Shown one piece after another: positions 50,817 to 58,575 of a stretch of 64,000 nt of DNA. Both the position numbers and the translations under genes were made by a program. This DNA comes from Pseudomonadota bacterium. Lineage in GTDB: Bacteria; Pseudomonadota; Gammaproteobacteria; Burkholderiales; Gallionellaceae. The stretch is from contig JAJZTF010000005.1 of the NCBI GenBank assembly GCA_021821945.1, forward strand, positions 60,361 to 124,360. The letters are read 5' to 3'. Position 1 is the first letter of the stretch. The number at the start of each line of letters is the position of its first letter. The notes under the pieces were generated by a model that was not told where the DNA came from, did not search any database, and saw only the letters and a list, made by a program, of their open reading frames with translations.

Positions 50817-51938
50817 CTATTTGAAGGCGCGCATTGTACCGATTTCCTGAAAATAATCCAGCAAATTCAAAGCAAGGTTGTTTTCCGACAATTCGTCGGC
50901 CCAGGCCATAGCGCACCTTTCCAATTCAGCCCGGGCGGATAAAAATTCACTCCATGCATGGACCATCGAATGCCCATTTCCGTTCCAGGCTTCCCAAAAT
51001 TTCCGCATCGCTTCCGCCCCGTCCACTGTAAGTCGTCCGCAATAGCGGTCCAGGAAGGCCTCGAGCTTGACCCAGTGCACTCCGTCTTGCTGGGGATAGA
51101 TCTGCCAAACGAAGGGCTTCCCGGCCCACTGGGCGCGCACGAACGAATCCTCCCCCCGCACGAAGTTGATGTCGCATGCCCAGAGCAGTTCGTCATACTT
51201 CTCCTGCTCGAAGAAAGGCAGCACGGCAACCTGCAGATTGCCCGTCGCATCACCATATTCCGCGATATAGCGCCTGACCTGGGGCAGGATGCGCCCTTCC
51301 GGCACCAGGCACAATATTTTCTGCGAACCCTTTGCCCAGGCATCGAAAAGATCAAAAAGCGCGGCATTCTCGTAGGAAAACAGGGAGACCCTGAGCGTGC
51401 CTTCGAGAGGGACCTCCATTTTCAGTTCGTTCCAGAAATTCTCCAGACCCCGCCTCAGGAACGCATCTCTTTTTGCAAAAAGGCCGCTTTCCAGTATCAG
51501 GCCGCCTGTCTTTTTGGTGAACCCGGGGAAAAAGAAATGCCGGGTCAGGGGTGGCCTGGGGGATGGCAGCTTGTGACAACCCTCAACCCAGTCTTCCGCC
51601 GAGAGATATTCGAGGTTGATCCAGACATGGGATGTATCCATTTGGGCGATATAAGGTTCCGGAAGCATGCAGGAAAACGTCTCTATCACGAGATCTGAAG
51701 GGTTGACCTTCGGAAATTCCCCGCCCCACAGCCTCACTTCCACCCCGCGGCAGCGCTGGACATCGAGTGCAGCGTCTGCCTCCGGACAGAGCATGGAGAG
51801 ACTTTTCAAGTCATCTACCCACAGCCTGACAGCAAGGCCAAACTCGTTTGCAAGCTGGCGGGCAAGGCGCCAGCAGACACCGATATCGCCATAGTTGTCG
51901 ACCACCCTGCAGAAGATGTCGCATGAATATCTTTTCAA
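50817..51938 (-). CDS. earP: EF-P arginine rhamnosyltransferase EarP
   Basis: GT-B glycosyltransferase (DUF2331) that transfers rhamnose from dTDP-rhamnose to Arg32 of EF-P. The N-terminal motif [20 protein letters not shown] holds the two essential aspartates (D14 and D18 with this start). The nucleotide-binding region has [17 protein letters not shown] with the catalytic-type Glu. The start is uncertain: a TTG at 51938 gives a family-like N-terminus ([10 protein letters not shown]), and the ORF track uses a TTG at 51956. There is no ATG before the motif. It has 373 residues from 51938. Confidence 0.93.
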   Translation of the reverse strand: MKRYSCDIFCRVVDNYGDIGVCWRLARQLANEFGLAVRLWVDDLKSLSMLCPEADAALDVQRCRGVEVRLWGGEFPKVNPSDLVIETFSCMLPEPYIAQMDTSHVWINLEYLSAEDWVEGCHKLPSPRPPLTRHFFFPGFTKKTGGLILESGLFAKRDAFLRRGLENFWNELKMEVPLEGTLRVSLFSYENAALFDLFDAWAKGSQKILCLVPEGRILPQVRRYIAEYGDATGNLQVAVLPFFEQEKYDELLWACDINFVRGEDSFVRAQWAGKPFVWQIYPQQDGVHWVKLEAFLDRYCGRLTVDGAEAMRKFWEAWNGNGHSMVHAWSEFLSARAELERCAMAWADELSENNLALNLLDYFQEIGTMRAFK

Positions 51939-52102
51939 TTGACCGACCCGCCTCAAGAAGGCAACCGTTCGTCTGCTTCAGGACCGTTCATCGCCACCCT
52001 GCAACCTGTCATGTCAGGTTCATGACCGCTTGTTGGATGGAAGACCTTGTGCCATTGACCAGCAAGCTGCCAGGAAGGAGAATCCACCCACACCCCCGAA
52101 GT

Positions 52103-52140
52103 CCGCGTTGTTCTCCCCCTCCGGAACAGCGCGGCATTTT
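52103..52140 (+). terminator. Intrinsic terminator reading on the plus strand, no plus-strand gene
   Basis: Stem CCGCG.TGTTC / GAACA.CGCGG with one internal mismatch, followed by CATTTTTTTATT on the plus strand. The flanking genes (earP, aldolase) are both on the minus strand, so this may stop antisense transcription or end a short RNA from the earP upstream region. Confidence 0.5.
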
Positions 52141-52141
52141 T

Positions 52142-52783
52142 TTATTCCCTGGGTTTTCCATAAGTCGAAAAACGGTTCAGCGCGTCGGCGAATTCCTCCT
52201 GGCTCAGCAAGACGGGCTCGCCCACGGAAAGCGCGCGCATGTATAGCTCGCAAAGGTTCTCGACCTCCACGGTGTTCCTGAACGCCTCATCCATATCCTT
52301 GCCTGCCGCAATCATGCCGTGGTTTGCCAACAGGCAAGCCTTGCGGTCCCTCATCGCAAGCAGGGCATTGTCAGACAGGGCCTGAGTGCCGAAGGTCGCA
52401 TACTTCGCACAGCGCAGGCTGTCCCCGCCCAGCAGCGCCAGCATGTAGTGGAATGGCGGAATGTCCCGTCTCAGGCAGGCAAGCGAGGTTGCCGCATTGG
52501 AATGCGTATGGATGACCGCATTGAATTCAACACGCCCCGCATAGATGTCGCGATGGAACAGCCATTCCGAGGAAGGCTTCCAGCGCCCGCGCGGCTCACC
52601 CGAAAGATTCACGAACACGATGTCTTCTTCGGTCAGCCCTTCCGCGCCGAAGCCGGATGGCGTGATCAGAAAGCCGTCTTCAAACCTGACGCTGAGATTC
52701 CCGGCGCTTCCGTGGCTAAGCCCCATGGAATCGAGCCGCCTGGTCATGCGCACGAGTTCTGCGCGCAGTTCATTTTCCATCAT
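52142..52783 (-). CDS. Class II aldolase (FucA-like), probable methylthioribulose-phosphate aldolase
   Basis: A zinc-dependent class II aldolase of 213 residues. The key residues of E. coli FucA fall at the same numbers: Glu73 (SSEW), His92 and His94 (HTHSN), and His155 (NHGM). It overlaps the mtnA stop (ATGA) and lies with mtnP and apt. In such clusters the enzyme (Ald2 type) cleaves 5-methylthioribulose-1-phosphate or 5-deoxyribulose-1-phosphate to DHAP and an aldehyde. The alternative is the homologous dehydratase MtnB, but mtnC/mtnD are not seen. Confidence 0.85.
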   Translation of the reverse strand: MMENELRAELVRMTRRLDSMGLSHGSAGNLSVRFEDGFLITPSGFGAEGLTEEDIVFVNLSGEPRGRWKPSSEWLFHRDIYAGRVEFNAVIHTHSNAATSLACLRRDIPPFHYMLALLGGDSLRCAKYATFGTQALSDNALLAMRDRKACLLANHGMIAAGKDMDEAFRNTVEVENLCELYMRALSVGEPVLLSQEEFADALNRFSTYGKPRE

Positions 52784-53862
52784 CTTCCCTCCAATTGCTC
52801 GCGAATCATGCCTTCATCAGGCGCCACCACTCCCCGCTCCGTGATCAGTCCGCTCACGAGCCTTGCCGGCGTCACGTCGAACGCAGGATTCGCAGCTTTG
52901 GCACCCAGGGGCGCGATGCGCATGCGGCGGATTTCCCCGTCGTCGCAGAGCCCGGACATGTAACACACCTCGTCCTCCCCCCGCTCCTCTATGGGAATCT
53001 CCCTGATTCCATCGCTCATTGCCGGATCCAGCGTCGGACCCGGCATCGCCACATAGAAGGGCACCCCGTTGTCATGTGCCGCAAGCGCTTTGAGATAGGT
53101 TCCTATCTTGTTGCAGACATCCCCTCTTGCCGTCACGCGATCCGCGCCCACGATCACCATGTCCACGAGGCCGTGCTGCATCAGATGCCCGCCCGCATTG
53201 TCCACGATCACCGTGTGCGGCACGCCGTGCTGCATGAGTTCCCATGCAGTAAGGCTCGCCCCCTGGTTGCGCGGGCGCGTCTCGTCAACCCAGACATGCA
53301 GGTCAATGCCCGCATCGAATGCGGCATACACGGGGGCCAGGGCCGTGCCCCAGTCGACCGTCGCAAGCCAGCCTGCATTGCAGTGCGTGAGCATGTTTAC
53401 CGTCGAGCCCTTTTTCCTGTGCAAGTTCTGAATCAGCTCAAGGCCATGCCTTCCGATGGATGCATTGATTTCGACATCCTCGTCGGCAATCCGCCGCGCT
53501 TCATTCCATGCGGCATGAGCCCGCTCCCCTTCCGGCAATGGTGACAGCAGCGCGCGCATGCGTTCCACGGCCCATTTCAGATTGACCGCAGTGGGCCTCG
53601 CCTTCACCAGCAGGTCGCAGCTCGCCTTGAGTGCCGCATCGGATGCATGGTGCTGCATCGACAGGGCCACACCATAAGCCCCGGTCACGCCGATCAGCGG
53701 CGCACCCCTGACCTGCATCCCGCGTATCGCACGCTCGGCATCGCGCATGTTCTCGAGGCGCAAAGTCACGAACTCGTGCGGCAGCCTGGTCTGATCGATG
53801 ATCTCCACTGCGCCGCCGGCGGTTTCCCAGATGGTGCGATACGGAATTCCCCTGACTTTCAT
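52780..53862 (-). CDS. mtnA: Methylthioribose-1-phosphate isomerase MtnA
   Basis: Isomerises 5-methylthioribose-1-phosphate to the ribulose form; 360 residues. Catalytic cysteine in LTHCNAGWLATV and aspartate in IVGADRVTARGDVCNKIGTY. The early segment IRGMQVRGAPLIGVTGAYG is family-typical. The start at 53862 (MKVRGIPYRTIW) shares one base with the apt stop. It differs from eIF2B-like proteins in keeping these catalytic residues. Confidence 0.96.
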   Translation of the reverse strand: MKVRGIPYRTIWETAGGAVEIIDQTRLPHEFVTLRLENMRDAERAIRGMQVRGAPLIGVTGAYGVALSMQHHASDAALKASCDLLVKARPTAVNLKWAVERMRALLSPLPEGERAHAAWNEARRIADEDVEINASIGRHGLELIQNLHRKKGSTVNMLTHCNAGWLATVDWGTALAPVYAAFDAGIDLHVWVDETRPRNQGASLTAWELMQHGVPHTVIVDNAGGHLMQHGLVDMVIVGADRVTARGDVCNKIGTYLKALAAHDNGVPFYVAMPGPTLDPAMSDGIREIPIEERGEDEVCYMSGLCDDGEIRRMRIAPLGAKAANPAFDVTPARLVSGLITERGVVAPDEGMIREQLEGR

Positions 53863-54389
53863 CACTCTCCCTCGAACTCGCAGAGGGCAAAAACCTTGTG
53901 CCCGTGTTTTTCGAGCCGTGCCCGCCCGCCTATGTCCGGCAGGTCGATCACGAAACAGCATTCAACAACGATGCCGCCCATGTCCTCGATCAGCTTCACC
54001 GCGGCTTCGGCCGTGCCTCCGGTTGCGATCAGGTCATCGACCAGCAATACACGCTCGCCTTTCTGTATCGCATCCACATGCATCTCGATGCGGTCCGTTC
54101 CATATTCGAGCTGATAATCCCGTCCCACCGTCTCTGCAGGCAGCTTGCCGCGCTTTCTGATCGGCACGAAGCCGACACCCAGTTCATAGGCAACAGGGGA
54201 GCCTACGATGAATCCGCGCGATTCGATGCCGGCCACCTTGTCGATTTTGAGATGCTTGTAGCGCGCGACGATCTCGTTGATCGTGGTGCGCAAACCCACA
54301 GGATCCTTGAGCAGGGTGGTGATGTCGCGGAACATGATCCCCTGGTGAGGATAATGCGGAACGGTTCTTATGCGTGATTTGATGGGCAT
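53862..54389 (-). CDS. apt: Adenine phosphoribosyltransferase
   Basis: Turns adenine and PRPP into AMP; 175 residues. The PRPP loop is VLLVDDLIATGGTA, and GIESRGFIVGSPVAYELG and FRDITTLLKDP are typical. Between mtnP and mtnA, it recovers the adenine released by MTA or 5'-deoxyadenosine phosphorolysis. The mtnP stop is 6 bp upstream. Confidence 0.97.
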   Translation of the reverse strand: MPIKSRIRTVPHYPHQGIMFRDITTLLKDPVGLRTTINEIVARYKHLKIDKVAGIESRGFIVGSPVAYELGVGFVPIRKRGKLPAETVGRDYQLEYGTDRIEMHVDAIQKGERVLLVDDLIATGGTAEAAVKLIEDMGGIVVECCFVIDLPDIGGRARLEKHGHKVFALCEFEGE

Positions 54390-54395
54390 GATAAG

Positions 54396-55265
54396 TCAGG
54401 AAGAGGATTTGAGGACTCGGCCTGCAACGGCGGAGAGTTTTTTTATCATCGCGGGATCGCGCGCTTCGGGCGCGGTCAGGATAGCATATTGCAGCGCGGA
54501 CCGGCATGCGCATCCAGACGCAGCCTCATCGCCCGACACCTGCACCGAAACCTCCCTGACCAGGGAACGCGCGCGGTCGGCATTGGCAAGCAGCACCTTC
54601 ACGATTGCATCCACCGTCACGTTGTCGTGATCGGGATGCCAGCAGTCGTAATCCGTCACCATCGCAACCGAGGCATAACACATCTCCGCCTCCCTCGCGA
54701 GCTTCGCCTCGGGCATGTTGGTCATGCCGATCACATCGCACTGCCAGCTTCTGTAAAGCGCCGATTCTGCGAGCGTGGAAAACTGCATTCCTTCCATCAC
54801 GAGATAGGTGCCGCCCTGCACGGCGCGTATGCCGATGCGCGTCGCAGCCTCATGAAGATGCCTGCCAAGGCGGCTGCATACCGGATGCGCCATCGAGACA
54901 TGAGCGACCAGCCCCGAGCCAAAAAAGCTCTTCTCGCGCGCGAAGGTGCGGTCTATGAACTGGTCGACGATCACGAATGTGCCTGGCGCAAGATCCTCCC
55001 TCAAAGATCCGACCGCGCTGACTGAAACGATGTCGGTCACCCCCAGGCGCTTCAATGCGTCGATGTTTGCCCGGTAATTGATGTCGGAGGGGGAGATGCG
55101 ATGTCCCCGCCCGTGGCGCGGCAGGAATGCAATCGGGTTGCCTGCCAGACTGGCCAGCAGCACCTCGTCCGAAGGCTCGCCGAAGGGCGAATCCGTCCTG
55201 ATCCAGCGCGCATCTTCCAGCCCCTCGATATCGTAGACACCGCTACCGCCTATCACTCCCAGCAT
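54396..55265 (-). CDS. mtnP: S-methyl-5'-thioadenosine phosphorylase MtnP
   Basis: Purine-nucleoside-phosphorylase family, 289 residues. It starts MLGVIGGSGVYDIEGLED and has the phosphate/ribose motifs FLPRHGRGHRISPSDINYRAN and MEGMQFSTLAES. The base-recognition segment TDYDCWHPDHDNVTVD matches MTA phosphorylases, where the Asp residues select adenine rather than hypoxanthine. The ATG at 55265 is chosen; the ORF track begins inside the PilZ gene. It leads the mtnP-apt-mtnA-aldolase operon. Confidence 0.94.
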   Translation of the reverse strand: MLGVIGGSGVYDIEGLEDARWIRTDSPFGEPSDEVLLASLAGNPIAFLPRHGRGHRISPSDINYRANIDALKRLGVTDIVSVSAVGSLREDLAPGTFVIVDQFIDRTFAREKSFFGSGLVAHVSMAHPVCSRLGRHLHEAATRIGIRAVQGGTYLVMEGMQFSTLAESALYRSWQCDVIGMTNMPEAKLAREAEMCYASVAMVTDYDCWHPDHDNVTVDAIVKVLLANADRARSLVREVSVQVSGDEAASGCACRSALQYAILTAPEARDPAMIKKLSAVAGRVLKSSS

Positions 55266-55267
55266 GG

Positions 55268-56170
55268 TCAGCTCTCCAGCATGAATTTGTAGATGTAATT
55301 CTGCAGCATGGTCAGATCCATGCTCTGCGTCTGAATGAATTCCATGCCATGCATGTACACTTCGCTTCCGGCCTGTGCATCGAGCTCCTGATGCACATTG
55401 CGTATCATCGCCGCAATCATGAACACCTGGCTTTCCTCGCCCAGCTGCAGGCGCAGGCTGATCGTCACCTCCTCGCCCACCTTGCCGAACGGCCTCGCAG
55501 CCTGGACCCGCGCCCCGGAAATGCTCATGTCCTCTATGATGGCCGGCGTCTTGGTTCCCGTCTCCAGGGCGTCGATCGAGCAGACCAGCTTCAGCTTGAT
55601 GCGCACTGCGCCGCGCATGTTGATCGATCTTACCTGCGCCGGAAATGCCAGATGCAGATAGGGATAAGGGACAAGGCAAACGCCGATGACATTGGTGTTG
55701 AACTCGTAGGTCTTGGTGCCCGCAAAGCCGCGCAACAGAAATCCCGTCCCTTCCTTGATGTAGCTTAGCTTATCTTCCTGCCTGGGATGCGATACCAGCA
55801 CGCTGCGCTTGTTCAGGAATCCTATCATCCTCACAAAATAGCGCTGCCTGTCGGAGGAGACATCCTGCAGCTGCACCGTATCCCCTATGCCGATTTTCAG
55901 ATCCAGGAGTTCCACAATCTGGGGGACTGGCAGCGACTTCTCCATCGCGCCGATTTTTTGCTCAGGCTGCGCAACGGGCTCAAGTCTCGCATGGCTGGGG
56001 CTTTTCTCACGATACAGCCCCCTTGAACAGAGGCCGTCCAATTGCCTTTGCGACTCGATCACCGCACCTTCCTGCATCAGCAGATGACCCGCCTTGTCAT
56101 ACAAATGCCAGGCAAGCGGCATGCCAAGAGGTATGTCTTCGGGTTTGACTGGCTGCAGCTTGCTGCTCAT
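55268..56170 (-). CDS. YcgR-like PilZ-domain c-di-GMP receptor
   Basis: A 300-residue protein. The N-terminal YcgR-type domain (about 85-180) precedes a PilZ domain (about 185-295). The c-di-GMP-binding motifs are present in altered form: MRGAVRIKLKL in place of RxxxR, and DMSISGARV for [D/N]xSxxG. The latter is intact. YcgR proteins act on flagellar or twitching motility. The first 60 residues are an extra N-terminal region. Weakness of the first motif leaves affinity uncertain. It lies 2 bp before mtnP on the same strand. Confidence 0.85.
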   Translation of the reverse strand: MSSKLQPVKPEDIPLGMPLAWHLYDKAGHLLMQEGAVIESQRQLDGLCSRGLYREKSPSHARLEPVAQPEQKIGAMEKSLPVPQIVELLDLKIGIGDTVQLQDVSSDRQRYFVRMIGFLNKRSVLVSHPRQEDKLSYIKEGTGFLLRGFAGTKTYEFNTNVIGVCLVPYPYLHLAFPAQVRSINMRGAVRIKLKLVCSIDALETGTKTPAIIEDMSISGARVQAARPFGKVGEEVTISLRLQLGEESQVFMIAAMIRNVHQELDAQAGSEVYMHGMEFIQTQSMDLTMLQNYIYKFMLES

Positions 56171-56179
56171 GGCATCTCC

Positions 56180-57241
56180 CTAGGTTAGCATCGGCACGCG
56201 CGACGTCAGCGCGCACATCAGTTCATAGCTGATGGTCTCGGAAAAGCTGGCGACTTCCTCTATCGGCATCCCCGCCCCCCAGAGCGTGACTTCGGAGCCA
56301 ACCCCCGCTTCGGGATGGCCGGTCAGATCGGCAAAAAGCATATCCATGGAAACGCGTCCCAGCAACTGGGACCGTCCGCCTTCGACCAGCAATGGCGTGC
56401 CATTTTTCGCATGTCTCGGATAGCCATCCGCATAACCGCATGCGACGATGCCGATTCTCATCCCTCTTTCGGCGCGATATTTCCCGCCATAGCCCACCTC
56501 GTCGCCCGCCTTGAGCATCTGAGTGGCGATGATGCGGCTCTTCAGCGTCATCGCGGGTTTCAGTCCCAGCCGTTCTGCCGGGACTTCCCTGAATGGCGAG
56601 GCGCCATAGAGCATGAGGCCGGGCCTCACCCACTCCCCGTGCGTGTCGGGATAACGCAAGAGTGCCGCGGAATTGGCCAGAGAGCGCGGTGCGCGATAAT
56701 TCGCCGCAATCCTGTTGTAGGTTTCGAGCTGCGCGGATACGCCGCGTTCCTCGTCCGCATTGGCAAAATGCGTCATCAACGTGACTTCCCGGACAGCCCT
56801 GTGTCTTTGCAGCGCCTCCATCGCCATTGCCGCCTCCAGAGGAGGAAAGCCCAGACGATGCATGCCGCTGTTCACCTTCAGCCATACATCAAGACTGCCG
56901 GCACGCGGATAGGCATCAAGGCACCTGATCTGCCATTCGCTGTGCACCACGGTGGCAAGGTCATATGCCGCAATCTGTTCGAGATCTGCCACATCGAAAA
57001 ATCCCTCGAGCAGCAGGATAGTCTGCCTGTAACCTGCTTCCCGCAAGGCGATCGCATCCTTGATGTCCAGCAGCGCAAATCCATCCGCGCCGGCAAGCGC
57101 TTCTGCCACGCGCAACAGGCCATGTCCGTAGCCGTTCGCCTTGATGACCGCCATGATGCGCGCTGAAGTTGCGCGGCGAGCAATCTGCAGATTGTGTTCG
57201 AGAGCATCCTGGTCGATGCGTGCTGATATGGGGCGCGGCAT
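56180..57241 (-). CDS. alr: Alanine racemase
   Basis: PLP enzyme of 353 residues that makes D-alanine for peptidoglycan. The PLP lysine is K34 (AVIKANGYGHG), and the catalytic tyrosine region reads DEVGYGGKYRAE. The C-terminal beta domain follows. The start at 57241 (MPRPISARIDQDALEHNL) matches the family; upstream codons in the ORF track belong to the intergenic region. It is divergent from lplT. Confidence 0.97.
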   Translation of the reverse strand: MPRPISARIDQDALEHNLQIARRATSARIMAVIKANGYGHGLLRVAEALAGADGFALLDIKDAIALREAGYRQTILLLEGFFDVADLEQIAAYDLATVVHSEWQIRCLDAYPRAGSLDVWLKVNSGMHRLGFPPLEAAMAMEALQRHRAVREVTLMTHFANADEERGVSAQLETYNRIAANYRAPRSLANSAALLRYPDTHGEWVRPGLMLYGASPFREVPAERLGLKPAMTLKSRIIATQMLKAGDEVGYGGKYRAERGMRIGIVACGYADGYPRHAKNGTPLLVEGGRSQLLGRVSMDMLFADLTGHPEAGVGSEVTLWGAGMPIEEVASFSETISYELMCALTSRVPMLT

Positions 57242-57336
57242 GAATCGCGTAGGGTCGCTGGATTGGGACGACGTAATGATAGCAGGGGCAATGCTTTCGT
57301 GATATAAACGCTTTGAACAAATCACATCTTTCTTGA

Positions 57337-58575
57337 ATGAAGCTCGGCTTTTACACGATACTTGCGGCGCAGTTTCTTTCAGCGCTCGCGGACAATGCAC
57401 TGTTGTTTGCCGCCATCGCCCTGTTGAAGGAGCTGCATGCGCCGAGCTGGCATACCCCTGTCCTGCAGGAGGCCTTCATCTTTTCCTATATCGTCCTGGC
57501 CCCCTTCGTCGGCGCATTCGCCGATTCTATGCCCAAGGGGCGGGTCATGTTCATCAGCAACAACATCAAGATTTCAGGTTGCATCGCGATGCTGGCAGGC
57601 GTAGACCCGCTGCTGGCCTACGGCCTGGTGGGCCTGGGTGCTGCCGCCTATTCGCCGGCAAAATACGGCATCCTGACCGAATACCTGCCGCCTGAAAAAC
57701 TGGTTCTGGCAAACAGCTGGATGGAAGGACTCACCGTGCTCGCCATCGTCATGGGCTCAGTCATAGGAGGCCTTTTGATCAGCCCGGCGATAGCCACGCC
57801 GATGCTGCAGTGGTGGGACGTGCCCTTCATCGAAACCGGAATAGACACGCCGCCCGAGCTTGCCATCGCGATCATCGTGGGCATGTATTTTTCCGCATCG
57901 CTGATCAACCTCTACATTCCCAGGGTGGCGCTGGACCATCTGCCGCTGAGCCGCAACCCGTTCTTTCTGCTTGGCGAATTCTGGCACAATTTCAAGCTGC
58001 TATGGAAGGACCCGCTGGGCCAGGTTTCGCTCGCCGTGACCACGCTTTTCTGGGGAACGGGCGCGACGCTGAGGCTCATCGTGCTGAGCTGGTCCGCAAT
58101 CGTGCTGCACTACGACATGGCGAGCGGCGCAAAGCTGACCGCATGGGTTGCCATCGGCATTGCGATCGGCGCGATGCTGGCAGCAAGATCCGTCAGGCTC
58201 GAGCATTCCGTCAAGGTGTTGCCCATCGGCATCGCGATGGGGCTGATGGTGCTGATCATGATACCCGTGACCAGCAGCGTGCTCGCCACCCTGCTGCTGA
58301 TCATCATAGGCGCGATGGGGGGCTATTTCGTGGTTCCGATGAATGCGCTGCTGCAGCATCGCGGCCACCTGCTGATGGGGTCTGGCAGCTCCATCTCCGT
58401 GCAGAACTTCAACGAAAACCTGAGCATCTTCGTGATGCTGGGTTTTTATGCGCTGATGGTGAAGCTCGATCTCAGCATCTATCTCATCATCACGATATTC
58501 GGCCTGATGCTCTCTGGCACCATGGGCGCGCTGTACAAAAGGCACAGGCACGACCAGGACTCCGGGAAAATCTAG
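57337..58575 (+). CDS. lplT: Lysophospholipid transporter LplT
   Basis: Major-facilitator protein of 412 residues with about 12 membrane helices. The start MKLGFYTILAAQFLSALADNALLFAAIALL and the motif AAYSPAKYGILTEYLP are LplT-specific. It flips lysophospholipids inward across the inner membrane for reacylation. The usual Aas acyltransferase is not adjacent. The gene ends with a 4-bp convergent overlap with the GGDEF-EAL gene. Confidence 0.93.
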   Translation: MKLGFYTILAAQFLSALADNALLFAAIALLKELHAPSWHTPVLQEAFIFSYIVLAPFVGAFADSMPKGRVMFISNNIKISGCIAMLAGVDPLLAYGLVGLGAAAYSPAKYGILTEYLPPEKLVLANSWMEGLTVLAIVMGSVIGGLLISPAIATPMLQWWDVPFIETGIDTPPELAIAIIVGMYFSASLINLYIPRVALDHLPLSRNPFFLLGEFWHNFKLLWKDPLGQVSLAVTTLFWGTGATLRLIVLSWSAIVLHYDMASGAKLTAWVAIGIAIGAMLAARSVRLEHSVKVLPIGIAMGLMVLIMIPVTSSVLATLLLIIIGAMGGYFVVPMNALLQHRGHLLMGSGSSISVQNFNENLSIFVMLGFYALMVKLDLSIYLIITIFGLMLSGTMGALYKRHRHDQDSGKI

